From Clostridia bacterium (GTDB lineage Bacteria > Bacillota > Clostridia > Christensenellales > Aristaeellaceae): 11,523 nucleotides of DNA. Within the stretch, counting starts at the first letter, position 1. Each line of letters begins with the position of its first letter. The notes under the pieces were generated by a model. That model was given only the letters and a program-made list of their open reading frames with translations, was not told the DNA's origin and did not search any database. This document shows, in pieces, positions 1-5,589 of this stretch. Both the position numbers and the translations under genes were made by a program. The stretch spans positions 1-11,523 of the forward strand of contig WRFT01000034.1 in assembly GCA_009776385.1 (NCBI GenBank), given 5' to 3'.

Positions 1-696
1 AAGGCGCGCGGCTATCGGGAAAACCGTTTCTCTTTTAATGTAAAAGGCGGGCGCTGCGAGGCTTGTACGGGAGACGGGCTGATTAAAATTGAAATGCATT
101 TTCTGCCGGATATCTATGTCCCCTGCGATATATGCAAAGGAAAACGGTACAACCGTGAAACACTGGAGGTTAAGTATCGCGGAAAATCCATCTATGATAC
201 GCTGGAAATGACGGTGGAAGAGGCCTGTACCTTCTTTGAGCGCCATCCGCAAATTATGCGGAAACTGAATACACTTCACGAAGTGGGCCTGTCTTACATG
301 AAGCTCGGCCAGCCGAGCACCACGCTTTCCGGCGGCGAAGCGCAGCGCGTCAAGCTGGCGACGGAATTGAGCCGCCGCGCCACGGGCCGCACGATATATC
401 TGCTGGACGAACCGACCACGGGGCTGCATAAGGCGGACGTGGACAAGCTGATTACGGTGCTTTTAAAACTGGTTGATAACGGCAACAGCGTTTTGATCAT
501 CGAGCATAACTTGGATATTATCAAGACAGCGGATTATGTCATCGACCTGGGGCCGGAAGGCGGGGACGAGGGCGGCCGCCTGGTTGCCGCGGGAACACCG
601 GAGGACATTGCGCGGTTCGCGGGCAGCCACACAGGCGCTTGTCTAATGGAAACGCTGACTGGCCATCGCACCCCCGGAAATGTGAAAAATCTTTAG
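1..696 (+). CDS. uvrA: Excinuclease ABC subunit UvrA, C-terminal part (5' end outside window)
   Basis: UvrA is the damage-recognition ATPase of nucleotide excision repair; it acts as a dimer on DNA and loads UvrB. The reading frame is open from base 1 to the TAG at 694-696, giving 231 residues of a protein that is normally about 940, so roughly the last quarter is present. Seen directly: the C-terminal zinc module with Cys19, Cys22, Cys42 and Cys45 (window numbering) in the CX2C-X19-CX2C spacing typical of UvrA; the ABC signature LSGGEAQRVKLA starting at residue 109; the Walker B stretch YLLDEPTTGLH starting at residue 133; and the switch histidine His169 in IIEHN. The Walker A of this ATPase half lies upstream of the window. 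The gene converges on the minus-strand foldase gene and no strong terminator of its own is evident. Identification is secure. Confidence 0.97.
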   Translation, partial: KARGYRENRFSFNVKGGRCEACTGDGLIKIEMHFLPDIYVPCDICKGKRYNRETLEVKYRGKSIYDTLEMTVEEACTFFERHPQIMRKLNTLHEVGLSYMKLGQPSTTLSGGEAQRVKLATELSRRATGRTIYLLDEPTTGLHKADVDKLITVLLKLVDNGNSVLIIEHNLDIIKTADYVIDLGPEGGDEGGRLVAAGTPEDIARFAGSHTGACLMETLTGHRTPGNVKNL

Positions 697-764
697 AAAA
701 ACAAGGGTAATCCACACTGTCCACAGGGTTATCCACAGAAAAAGCGTTGAATTTACTTGTTTTT
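697..764. repeat. 9-bp perfect inverted repeat framing three DnaA boxes
   Basis: AAAAACAAG at 697-705 is the exact reverse complement of CTTGTTTTT at 756-764, with 50 bases between that contain the three forward DnaA boxes. It starts directly after the uvrA stop codon. The right arm ends in a run of T, so it could contribute to weak uvrA transcription termination, but the stem is A/T-rich and the loop long. It could equally be part of the easily melted region of an origin. Confidence 0.45.
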
Positions 765-805
765 CGTGGGAGCCTGTGCATAAACCCCGCCGTTTCCTGT
801 GGACA
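718..805. repeat. 10-bp inverted repeat formed by opposed DnaA boxes
   Basis: TGTCCACAGG at 718-727 is the exact reverse complement of CCTGTGGACA at 796-805. The two arms are the cores of the second forward and the second reverse DnaA-box-like sites plus flanking bases. The identity beyond the 9-mers shows the sites share context, which argues against a chance match. Confidence 0.55.
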
Positions 806-869
806 ACTGCGGCTGTCAAGAGGGGAATCGGCTAAAAAAAGAACCGGAAACGGACGAAATAAAGTACAT

Positions 870-907
870 AAAAACCGCGGCGGGCATCTGACCATCCGCG
901 GCTTTTT
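870..907 (-). terminator. Rho-independent terminator of the foldase gene (possibly bidirectional)
   Basis: The arms CCGCGG at 875-880 and 896-901 pair around a 15-base loop, extended by A5 on the left (870-874) and T5 on the right (903-907) with a single C bulge at 902. Read on the minus strand, the stem is followed by a run of T about 30-65 bases after the foldase stop codon, as expected for its terminator. The symmetric A/T flanks mean it could also stop transcription arriving from uvrA. Confidence 0.75.
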
Positions 908-935
908 AACCTTGTAAAGCAGGGCGGTTAACCTA

Positions 936-2216
936 TCAGCGGAACTCGATGACCGCCTCATTGAGCCAGGTTTCAACCAGTTGGTTAAAGTAGCTATCGC
1001 GCACCCAGGCAAGCGCTTGTTCGCCGTATTTCGCGCGCGCCTCCTCCGTCAGGGGCGGAGCGCCCTGGGGAATATCCGCGTCATAGTATAAAATATGCAC
1101 GCCGTAGGCGGTCACGACAGGGCCGGAAATATCCCCGGGTTTCTCCAACTGGCTAAACGCGGCCTCTTTAAAAGCTTTTTCAAAACCCGCCGCGTCTAAA
1201 TGCAGGTAATAACCGGCCGTCTTATAGGGCTCCTCACGCATGCCCGGGTCTTGCCCGTATTCGGCTACCAGCGCGTCAAACGGCTCACCCTGATGGAACT
1301 TTGACATAATTTCATCCACCAACGGCTCGATGCTTTTTAATATAGCCTCCCGAGCGGCGTCCACGTCCGGCGTCGCCTGAGCGGGATTTTCGGGCGCGTC
1401 CGTTTCCGGCCCGTCCGTATCGGTTCTCTCCGTCTCTTCCAGCGCTTCTTCCAGCGCCGCCACCGCGTTTCGGTACACATCCAGCAGCTCATCGGACACC
1501 TCTAAAAGGATGTGCTTTATTCCGCGTACCCCGGACGGAACATGAACGGGTTCATGGTCGCCGTAGAAGGACCAGTACATCTTCATCATTTCATAGTAAG
1601 AAAAGTCATCACCGTATTCTTCGCGGTCCCGCGCGGCAAGGCTGTCGTAGTAGGCTTGAATATCCTCATCCGTGACCGACACAATAGTATCGCACAGTTC
1701 AGCCCTCACTTTTTCGCCCAGCTTCTCGGTTAGCATCAACGCCAAGCTGTATCCCTGCGCGGCATAGGTGTTTTCAGCCTCTTGCCGCGCCGCCAGCCTG
1801 TTTTCTTCCGTCGGGTTCTCCAACTCCTGAAGCAGGCTCTGCGCATAGTATTCCACACCCGCCTCGTAATCGTCCTCTAACTGGCGTATTTCTTCCGGCG
1901 ACAGGATTATTTGCATCTCCCCCGCTTTTTGGCGGAGCAGCTCGACGATGACCGCGTTTTGGGTAGCATACTCGTATGCCATTTCCTGCACATCCGCCTG
2001 GGTGGCATCCATACCATAATAATAGGAAAAGTAGCTGAGTATATACAGATGATAACTGGTAACCAAATCACGGGCAATGCCCTGTCCGTTGACGAGGATT
2101 GCGGCGTTACTGTCATCCTCTGCCTGAACTGCCGGCGCAAGACAAGCGCCGGCAGTGATAAACGCGAGGGTTAAAGCCAACGCATAGACAACCATCCGAT
2201 GTATCTTTCTTTTCAC
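936..2216 (-). CDS. Secreted parvulin-type peptidyl-prolyl isomerase (PrsA/SurA-like foldase)
   Basis: Predicted extracytoplasmic chaperone that isomerises prolyl bonds and helps exported proteins fold at the membrane-wall interface. The 426-residue protein has a signal peptide (basic start, hydrophobic core about 9-24, likely signal peptidase I cleavage after VQA at residue 32). Cys25 does not sit in a good lipobox, so unlike classical PrsA it may not be a lipoprotein. Residues about 36-200 match the SurA/PrsA N-terminal domain, beginning with ILVNGQGIARD. The parvulin domain runs about 229-380: it opens with IKHILLEV (His235) and closes with GPVVTAYGVHILYY (His374). It is split by an acidic, Pro/Thr-rich insert at about 255-285. 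The start is a GTG at 2216, preceded by AAAGGA at 2226-2231 with 9 bases of spacing; Met8 is an alternative but would truncate the basic signal-peptide start. Family call good, exact orthology uncertain. Confidence 0.88.
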   Translation of the reverse strand: MKRKIHRMVVYALALTLAFITAGACLAPAVQAEDDSNAAILVNGQGIARDLVTSYHLYILSYFSYYYGMDATQADVQEMAYEYATQNAVIVELLRQKAGEMQIILSPEEIRQLEDDYEAGVEYYAQSLLQELENPTEENRLAARQEAENTYAAQGYSLALMLTEKLGEKVRAELCDTIVSVTDEDIQAYYDSLAARDREEYGDDFSYYEMMKMYWSFYGDHEPVHVPSGVRGIKHILLEVSDELLDVYRNAVAALEEALEETERTDTDGPETDAPENPAQATPDVDAAREAILKSIEPLVDEIMSKFHQGEPFDALVAEYGQDPGMREEPYKTAGYYLHLDAAGFEKAFKEAAFSQLEKPGDISGPVVTAYGVHILYYDADIPQGAPPLTEEARAKYGEQALAWVRDSYFNQLVETWLNEAVIEFR

Positions 2217-2276
2217 GGTAAAAAATCCTTTCTTATCCGCCTAACGCGTTTGATAGGTTTAGGTTTTACCCGACGA

Positions 2277-2305
2277 ATTATGACACAGGCGGGTTCCGAA
2301 CGCAA
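2277..2305 (-). promoter_or_regulatory. Candidate promoter for the foldase gene
   Basis: On the minus strand, TTGCGT (2305-2300) and CATAAT (2282-2277) are separated by exactly 17 bp. The -10 matches consensus at five of six bases, the -35 only at three. It lies about 60 bp upstream of the GTG start. The upstream gene ends at 2374 with no obvious terminator, so read-through from it is also possible. Confidence 0.45.
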
Positions 2306-2373
2306 CACGCCAAGCGTCATTAGGCATATCCTTTACACTCTGTTCACGGATGAACCAACTTAAACGGCAAGTG

Positions 2374-2865
2374 TCACGGCAAACACAGCCATTGTTCGTA
2401 ACGTTCCTTCGGATAGACACGCCGAATCATCGCCGCGAGCACGGCGCGTTCATCCGGCTTCATCCATTGTTCATATTTTTGGTACAGCACACGCAGGGCG
2501 GCAAGGCTTTCGTGGGAAAGGGAATACGCGCTGATCAACTCGTAATTGACCGAATAGACGGCCAGCGAATCGAAAAGGATACCCATTAAGTCGTCCGTCA
2601 GCGCCACGATGTCCCTCATGAGAATTCTGCGAAAACAACCGTCCTCCATACGCGCCGACATGCTCACACCCAAAAAACGGTGCAATATGCCCAGCAGCAG
2701 GGTTTCCACGGCATCGCGCAGCTCGCTTAAAGATTGCCTGAACGGAGAATAGCGCCGTAAAAGCGTCACGGCCTCCCGCGAGATGGAGGTGTTGTCTATC
2801 ACATCCATCCCGACCCAAAGCCGTAAGGCTTGCCGTACGCTATCTTCGCTGACAGACGCCGCCAT
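2374..2865 (-). CDS. Hypothetical helical protein, 163 aa, divergent from dnaA
   Basis: I do not recognise this protein. The start is set at ATG 2865 (MAASVSEDS), because it is preceded by AGGAAG with 7 bases of spacing; an in-frame ATG at 2922 would add 19 residues but lacks that site. The sequence looks almost wholly alpha-helical with many Leu, Arg and Tyr and no signal peptide or clear membrane segment. A central stretch (LRDAVETLLLGILHRFLGVS) is amphipathic to hydrophobic and may be buried or a dimer interface. There are two cysteines in total, with no metal-binding pattern. The C-terminal third (ALRVLYQKYEQWMKPDERAV) resembles a helical bundle. The gene has a strong promoter of its own in the dnaA upstream region and the foldase gene lies 157 bp downstream on the same strand. 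Its place beside dnaA makes a link to replication or cell-cycle control conceivable but unproven. Confidence 0.72.
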   Translation of the reverse strand: MAASVSEDSVRQALRLWVGMDVIDNTSISREAVTLLRRYSPFRQSLSELRDAVETLLLGILHRFLGVSMSARMEDGCFRRILMRDIVALTDDLMGILFDSLAVYSVNYELISAYSLSHESLAALRVLYQKYEQWMKPDERAVLAAMIRRVYPKERYEQWLCLP

Positions 2866-2968
2866 ATGCCCACTTCCTGTCTTTAATGTGACGCACCGTC
2901 TCAATCCCCCGGCGTTATACATGAAACCAATCGGCCGCGGGCATTATGAACCCTGTTTGACCCGCTTC

Positions 2969-2997
2969 ATATTAGCAAAATGTTAAGTTTGAGTCAA
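2969..2997 (-). promoter_or_regulatory. Promoter of the 163-aa hypothetical gene
   Basis: On the minus strand, TTGACT (2997-2992, five of six consensus) is followed after 17 bp by TAATAT (2974-2969, four of six) with a TGC just before it, an extended -10. Transcription would start near 2962, leaving a leader of about 97 bases before the ATG at 2865. Confidence 0.68.
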
Positions 2998-3002
2998 CAT
3001 TT
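2978..3002. promoter_or_regulatory. Inverted repeat overlapping the -35 (possible operator)
   Basis: AAATGTT at 2978-2984 and AACATTT at 2996-3002 are perfect reverse complements with 11 bases between them, and the centre contains the near-palindrome TTGAGTCAA. The repeat covers the -35 and most of the spacer of the minus-strand promoter, a position where a repressor would block polymerase. No regulator is identified. Confidence 0.4.
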
Positions 3003-3129
3003 GATTGCGGAATGGTCATGGATACGTTACTTTCTAGTGAAACGTCCCGTTTTGCGGCATTCATCTCCAATAGTGGTAGTCAACCGATCGGAAGGATACA
3101 ATTTATAGGGATGAGCGCTGCCGCGTACA

Positions 3130-3139
3130 GGCCGCGGCC
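3130..3139. repeat. 10-bp G/C palindrome upstream of the dnaA promoter
   Basis: GGCCGCGGCC is a perfect 10-bp palindrome lying about 25 bp upstream of the dnaA -35. It could be a protein-binding site, but short G/C palindromes are frequent in DNA of this composition and no function is claimed. Confidence 0.3.
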
Positions 3140-3154
3140 CGTGCTTTAGGCTCC

Positions 3155-3163
3155 TGTGGAAAA
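3155..3163 (-). promoter_or_regulatory. DnaA-box-like site next to the dnaA -35
   Basis: The minus strand reads TTTTCCACA, one mismatch from TTATCCACA. It ends one base before the -35 element at 3165. In several bacteria DnaA represses its own gene through boxes at the promoter, so autoregulation is a reasonable inference here. Confidence 0.55.
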
Positions 3164-3164
3164 C

Positions 3165-3193
3165 TTGAAAAACGGATGAGAGTTTGCTATCAT
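3165..3193 (+). promoter_or_regulatory. dnaA promoter, extended -10 type
   Basis: TTGAAA (3165-3170, five of six consensus), a 17-bp spacer ending in TGC, and TATCAT (3188-3193, five of six). Transcription would start near 3200, giving a leader of about 128 bases before the dnaA ATG. The element also covers the TTG at 3184 that would otherwise be a possible upstream in-frame start for dnaA. Confidence 0.72.
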
Positions 3194-3223
3194 ACCGACA
3201 CGCTGACGGCAGTTTCTTTCGGC

Positions 3224-3264
3224 CGGATCACTATCCGTATCACGGACAGCCCGGGTGTTTTTTT
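3224..3264 (+). promoter_or_regulatory. Attenuator-like leader structure of dnaA
   Basis: Three overlapping hairpins can be drawn: CGGAT/ATCCG (3224-3228 with 3233-3237), TCCGT/ACGGA (3234-3238 with 3242-3246, 3-base loop), and CACGG with CC..GTG (3241-3245 with 3251-3257, 2-base bulge). The last is followed directly by seven T at 3258-3264. Neighbouring hairpins share bases and so exclude each other, as in attenuators. The stems are only five pairs, so this is tentative. Confidence 0.3.
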
Positions 3265-3316
3265 ATCGCTTCACGGCCCTCAGCACTACGCGCAACGCAT
3301 GTTTGCGGTCTTATAC

Positions 3317-3321
3317 GGAGG
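3317..3321 (+). promoter_or_regulatory. Ribosome binding site that fixes the dnaA start
   Basis: GGAGG with six bases before ATG 3328 is a near-perfect Shine-Dalgarno site. It favours this ATG over the in-frame TTG at 3184, which has no such site and lies inside the promoter. Confidence 0.85.
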
Positions 3322-3327
3322 TTTCAG

Positions 3328-4644
3328 ATGAGCGTGGCCAATCTATGGGAAAGAACCTGTACGCTGCTTAAAGAGGATACACCGTCCGGTCTTTATAATA
3401 TGTGGATAGCGAAATTGTCGCCGTTAAGGCTGGACGGGGACACCCTGTTTCTGACCGCGGACAGCGCGGTTACGGAGAAGATGATATCCGCTTTTCACCG
3501 GCCCATGCTCAACAGCGCCCTCTCGGAAGCCGCGGGGCAGCCGATGAAGGTTGAAATAGCCCTGCCGGGTGAGGATGAGGCGTCCTTCCTGCCTTATGAC
3601 GAACGCCGAAATAACTCAACGCCCCTGGAAAGCCGATACACCTTTGAGTCCTTCGTGGTAGGGGGCGCGAACCGCTTTGCTTACGCGGCATCCATGGCGG
3701 TGGCCGAAAAACCCGCGCAGGCGTACAACCCGTTGTTTATCTACGGCGGTGTCGGCTTGGGTAAAACCCATCTCATGCACGCCATCGGCGCGTATGCCAG
3801 GCAGCTATACCCATCCCTTGAAATCACCTATATCACCTCTGAAAACTTTACGAACGATTTAATCGCCTCCATCCAGCAAAACAGAAACATCGAGTTCCGC
3901 CGCAGGTTCCGCAATGTGAACATCCTTCTGGTGGACGATATCCAGTTTATAGCGGGGAGAGATTCCACGCAGGAGGAGTTTTTCCATACCTTTAACGCCT
4001 TGCACTCCGCGGGCGGCCAAATAGTCCTGACCTCCGACCGGCCGCCCAGGGATATTGCCCGCCTGGAAGAGCGTCTGCGCAGCCGCTTTGAGGGCGGCTT
4101 AATCTGCGATGTGCAGCGGCCGGACATCGAAACGCGTATCGCGATACTCCGCCGCAAGGCGGAACGGGACAGGCTGATCATCGGGGACGACATACTCACG
4201 ATGATCGCCGAACGCATCGATTCTAATATTCGTGAACTGGAAGGATCACTCACCCGGCTGATGGCGTTCGCCGCGCTAAGCGGCAGCGCGTCCATCACCA
4301 TGACAATGGCCGAAGAAGCCTTGCGCGAGACTTTTTTACAACGCGAAATGAAGCGTACAACATGCCAGTCCATACAGGAGACCGTCGCGCATTATTATTC
4401 CATCACGCTGGAGGACTTAACCGGTATTAAACGGAGCCGCGAGGTGGTTGTGCCGCGCCAGATCGCCATGTACTTGACGCGCGAAATTCTGGGCATGAGC
4501 CTGCCTAAGATAGGCGATGCCTTCGGCGGACGGGATCACTCCACCGTTTTGAACGGCTGCCAAAAGATACAAGAATCCATACGTAAAACGCCGGGATTCG
4601 CTTCCGTTGTTAACGATATCTGGAAGATGATAGAGCGGCAGTGA
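3328..4644 (+). CDS. dnaA: Chromosomal replication initiator protein DnaA
   Basis: DnaA is the AAA+ ATPase that binds DnaA boxes, melts the origin and helps load the replicative helicase. This copy is 438 residues, slightly shorter than the usual 440-470 because the domain II linker (about residues 85-105) is short. Domain I covers about 1-80. Domain III carries Walker A GGVGLGKTHL (from residue 140, Lys146), Walker B VDDIQF (from 202, Asp203/Asp204), sensor 1 LTSDRPP, and the arginine-finger segment LEERLRSRFEGG with Arg249, Arg251 and Arg253. Domain IV ends with the DNA-binding signature GRDHST at 401-406. All key residues are intact, so the protein should be active. It has its own promoter with a DnaA-box-like site. 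The usual partner dnaN is not downstream; a nitroreductase-family gene follows after 11 bp. Confidence 0.98.
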   Translation: MSVANLWERTCTLLKEDTPSGLYNMWIAKLSPLRLDGDTLFLTADSAVTEKMISAFHRPMLNSALSEAAGQPMKVEIALPGEDEASFLPYDERRNNSTPLESRYTFESFVVGGANRFAYAASMAVAEKPAQAYNPLFIYGGVGLGKTHLMHAIGAYARQLYPSLEITYITSENFTNDLIASIQQNRNIEFRRRFRNVNILLVDDIQFIAGRDSTQEEFFHTFNALHSAGGQIVLTSDRPPRDIARLEERLRSRFEGGLICDVQRPDIETRIAILRRKAERDRLIIGDDILTMIAERIDSNIRELEGSLTRLMAFAALSGSASITMTMAEEALRETFLQREMKRTTCQSIQETVAHYYSITLEDLTGIKRSREVVVPRQIAMYLTREILGMSLPKIGDAFGGRDHSTVLNGCQKIQESIRKTPGFASVVNDIWKMIERQ

Positions 4645-4655
4645 CGGAGAAGGGC

Positions 4656-5438
4656 ATGGCGGAATATCTGCCTGTCAATGGTTTTTATACAGACGCGCAA
4701 AAAAGACGGTTTCGGGAAACCGCGCCAAAACGCCGCTCCTGCCGCCGTTTTTCGGGTCCGCCCTCCATTGCGCAATGGTCCGCGCTGTGCTATGCCGCGC
4801 AGCGATGCTGCATCAAAGGTGTACGGATGGTTTTAGGCATGTGCGACCCTTCCTTCTTCCGCCATTCAACCTTACAGCCAAGCATTTTTACCGGCGTAAG
4901 CCGTTTCGCCGCGCTGATTGCCGACACACGCTGCCCAAACCATACGCTGCTGGCTGGCATATCGGGCGAGGCGTTTGTACTCACCGCGGCGGATAACGGC
5001 ATCGGAACCTGCTGGGTAACCCATAGCTACCGTCAAAAAGACTGCCCCGTAACCCTGGAGCCGTATGAGAAGCTTTTATGTGTCATCGCGTTAGGGTGCG
5101 CCGATCGGGAGGAAGAGGCGCGGGCAGAGCCTCGTAAAAGGAGGCCTATCGAGCGATTCGCGCGCAACGGAAGCGTTACCGGATGGCCTGAATGGGCGCT
5201 GCAAATCGCCCGGGCGGTACGTGAAGCGCCTTCGTATGCCAACGGGCAGCCATGGCAATTATCCTGGGCAGGAAACTCCCTGTTTTTTTACGGAACCGAC
5301 AGGTATATACTGGAAAACGGCATCGCCGTTCTTCACGCGGAAGCCGCACTGGACACGCGCCATGAGTGGACAGCCGGCGGCAATGAGCGTTCCTTAATCA
5401 CCCGGGTGACCCTGTATCATGATGACGCTTTCCCTTGA
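4656..5438 (+). CDS. Nitroreductase-family protein (TM1586-like)
   Basis: Predicted FMN-dependent oxidoreductase of the nitroreductase fold, cytoplasmic, 260 residues; the substrate is unknown. Seen: an N-terminal RRSCRRF (residues 26-32), the arginine-rich FMN phosphate motif usual at the start of this family; the helix GEAFVLTAADNGIGTCWV (104-121), matching the family's GEA-x-LGLGTCW segment; and a later AREAPSYANGQPWQLSW-like stretch that resembles the APS-x-NxQPW motif normally found near the N-terminus. Two such half-motifs in one chain fit the single-chain, pseudo-dimeric TM1586-type nitroreductases. Start chosen at ATG 4656, with GGAG six bases upstream; a GTG at 4641 overlapping the dnaA stop is an alternative. 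It lies 11 bp behind dnaA with no terminator between, so the two are probably co-transcribed. It carries many cysteines for a protein of this size. Confidence 0.8.
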   Translation: MAEYLPVNGFYTDAQKRRFRETAPKRRSCRRFSGPPSIAQWSALCYAAQRCCIKGVRMVLGMCDPSFFRHSTLQPSIFTGVSRFAALIADTRCPNHTLLAGISGEAFVLTAADNGIGTCWVTHSYRQKDCPVTLEPYEKLLCVIALGCADREEEARAEPRKRRPIERFARNGSVTGWPEWALQIARAVREAPSYANGQPWQLSWAGNSLFFYGTDRYILENGIAVLHAEAALDTRHEWTAGGNERSLITRVTLYHDDAFP

Positions 5439-5490
5439 CGTGAACGAACCGGAAAAACCCGAAATGATGAAATTTTCGTGACAAATATAG

Positions 5491-5519
5491 TTGACTATGT
5501 AATATATCTGTAATATAAT
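5491..5519 (+). promoter_or_regulatory. Strong sigma-A-type promoter of the SH3-repeat gene
   Basis: TTGACT (5491-5496, five of six), a 17-bp A/T-rich spacer, and TATAAT (5514-5519, perfect). Transcription would begin near 5526 with a leader of about 64 bases. This is the closest match to consensus in the window, suggesting high expression of the secreted protein. Confidence 0.88.
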
Positions 5520-5589
5520 AACGGTGACATCCTTTCCGGCAATATCAAAAATGTCGGCGACACGGATCCTTGAAAGCGAGGAACGGCAT

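Larger units (their letters stand above)
697..806. other. DnaA-box cluster, origin-like
   Basis: Five 9-mers resembling the DnaA box TTATNCACA lie in about 100 bp of non-coding DNA. Forward strand: TAATCCACA at 708-716 (one mismatch), CTGTCCACA at 717-725 (two mismatches) and TTATCCACA at 729-737 (perfect). Reverse strand: TTATGCACA at 775-783 (perfect) and TTGTCCACA at 798-806 (one mismatch). The forward and reverse groups face each other across an A/T-rich stretch at about 738-764. This is what is seen. Clusters of this kind occur at oriC and at DnaA-titrating or DnaA-reactivating sites elsewhere on chromosomes. With dnaA about 2.5 kb away, an origin or a DnaA-binding control locus is inferred. 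Which of these it is cannot be decided here. Confidence 0.7.

Noticed and set aside
539..1012. Minus-strand open frame of 157 codons across the uvrA end and DnaA-box gap
   Set aside because: It overlaps uvrA, the DnaA-box cluster, the terminator and the foldase C-terminus, has unusual Cys/Pro/Arg-rich composition, and shows no start signal; a shadow frame.
3084..3102. Second dnaA promoter with -10 TACAAT at 3097-3102
   Set aside because: No acceptable -35 at 16-18 bp upstream; the 3165-3193 promoter is much stronger.
3184..3327. In-frame upstream extension of dnaA starting at TTG 3184
   Set aside because: It has no ribosome binding site, lies inside the dnaA promoter, encodes no DnaA-like sequence, and ATG 3328 has a near-perfect GGAGG site.
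5459..5480. Short CGAAA/TTTCG hairpin after the nitroreductase gene as a terminator
   Set aside because: Only five weak pairs and no T run; not credible as an intrinsic terminator.
5524..5589. Upstream ATG extending the SH3-repeat protein by 22 residues
   Set aside because: It coincides with the predicted transcription start, has no ribosome binding site and would place a charged segment before the signal peptide; ATG 5590 has GAGGA at good spacing.
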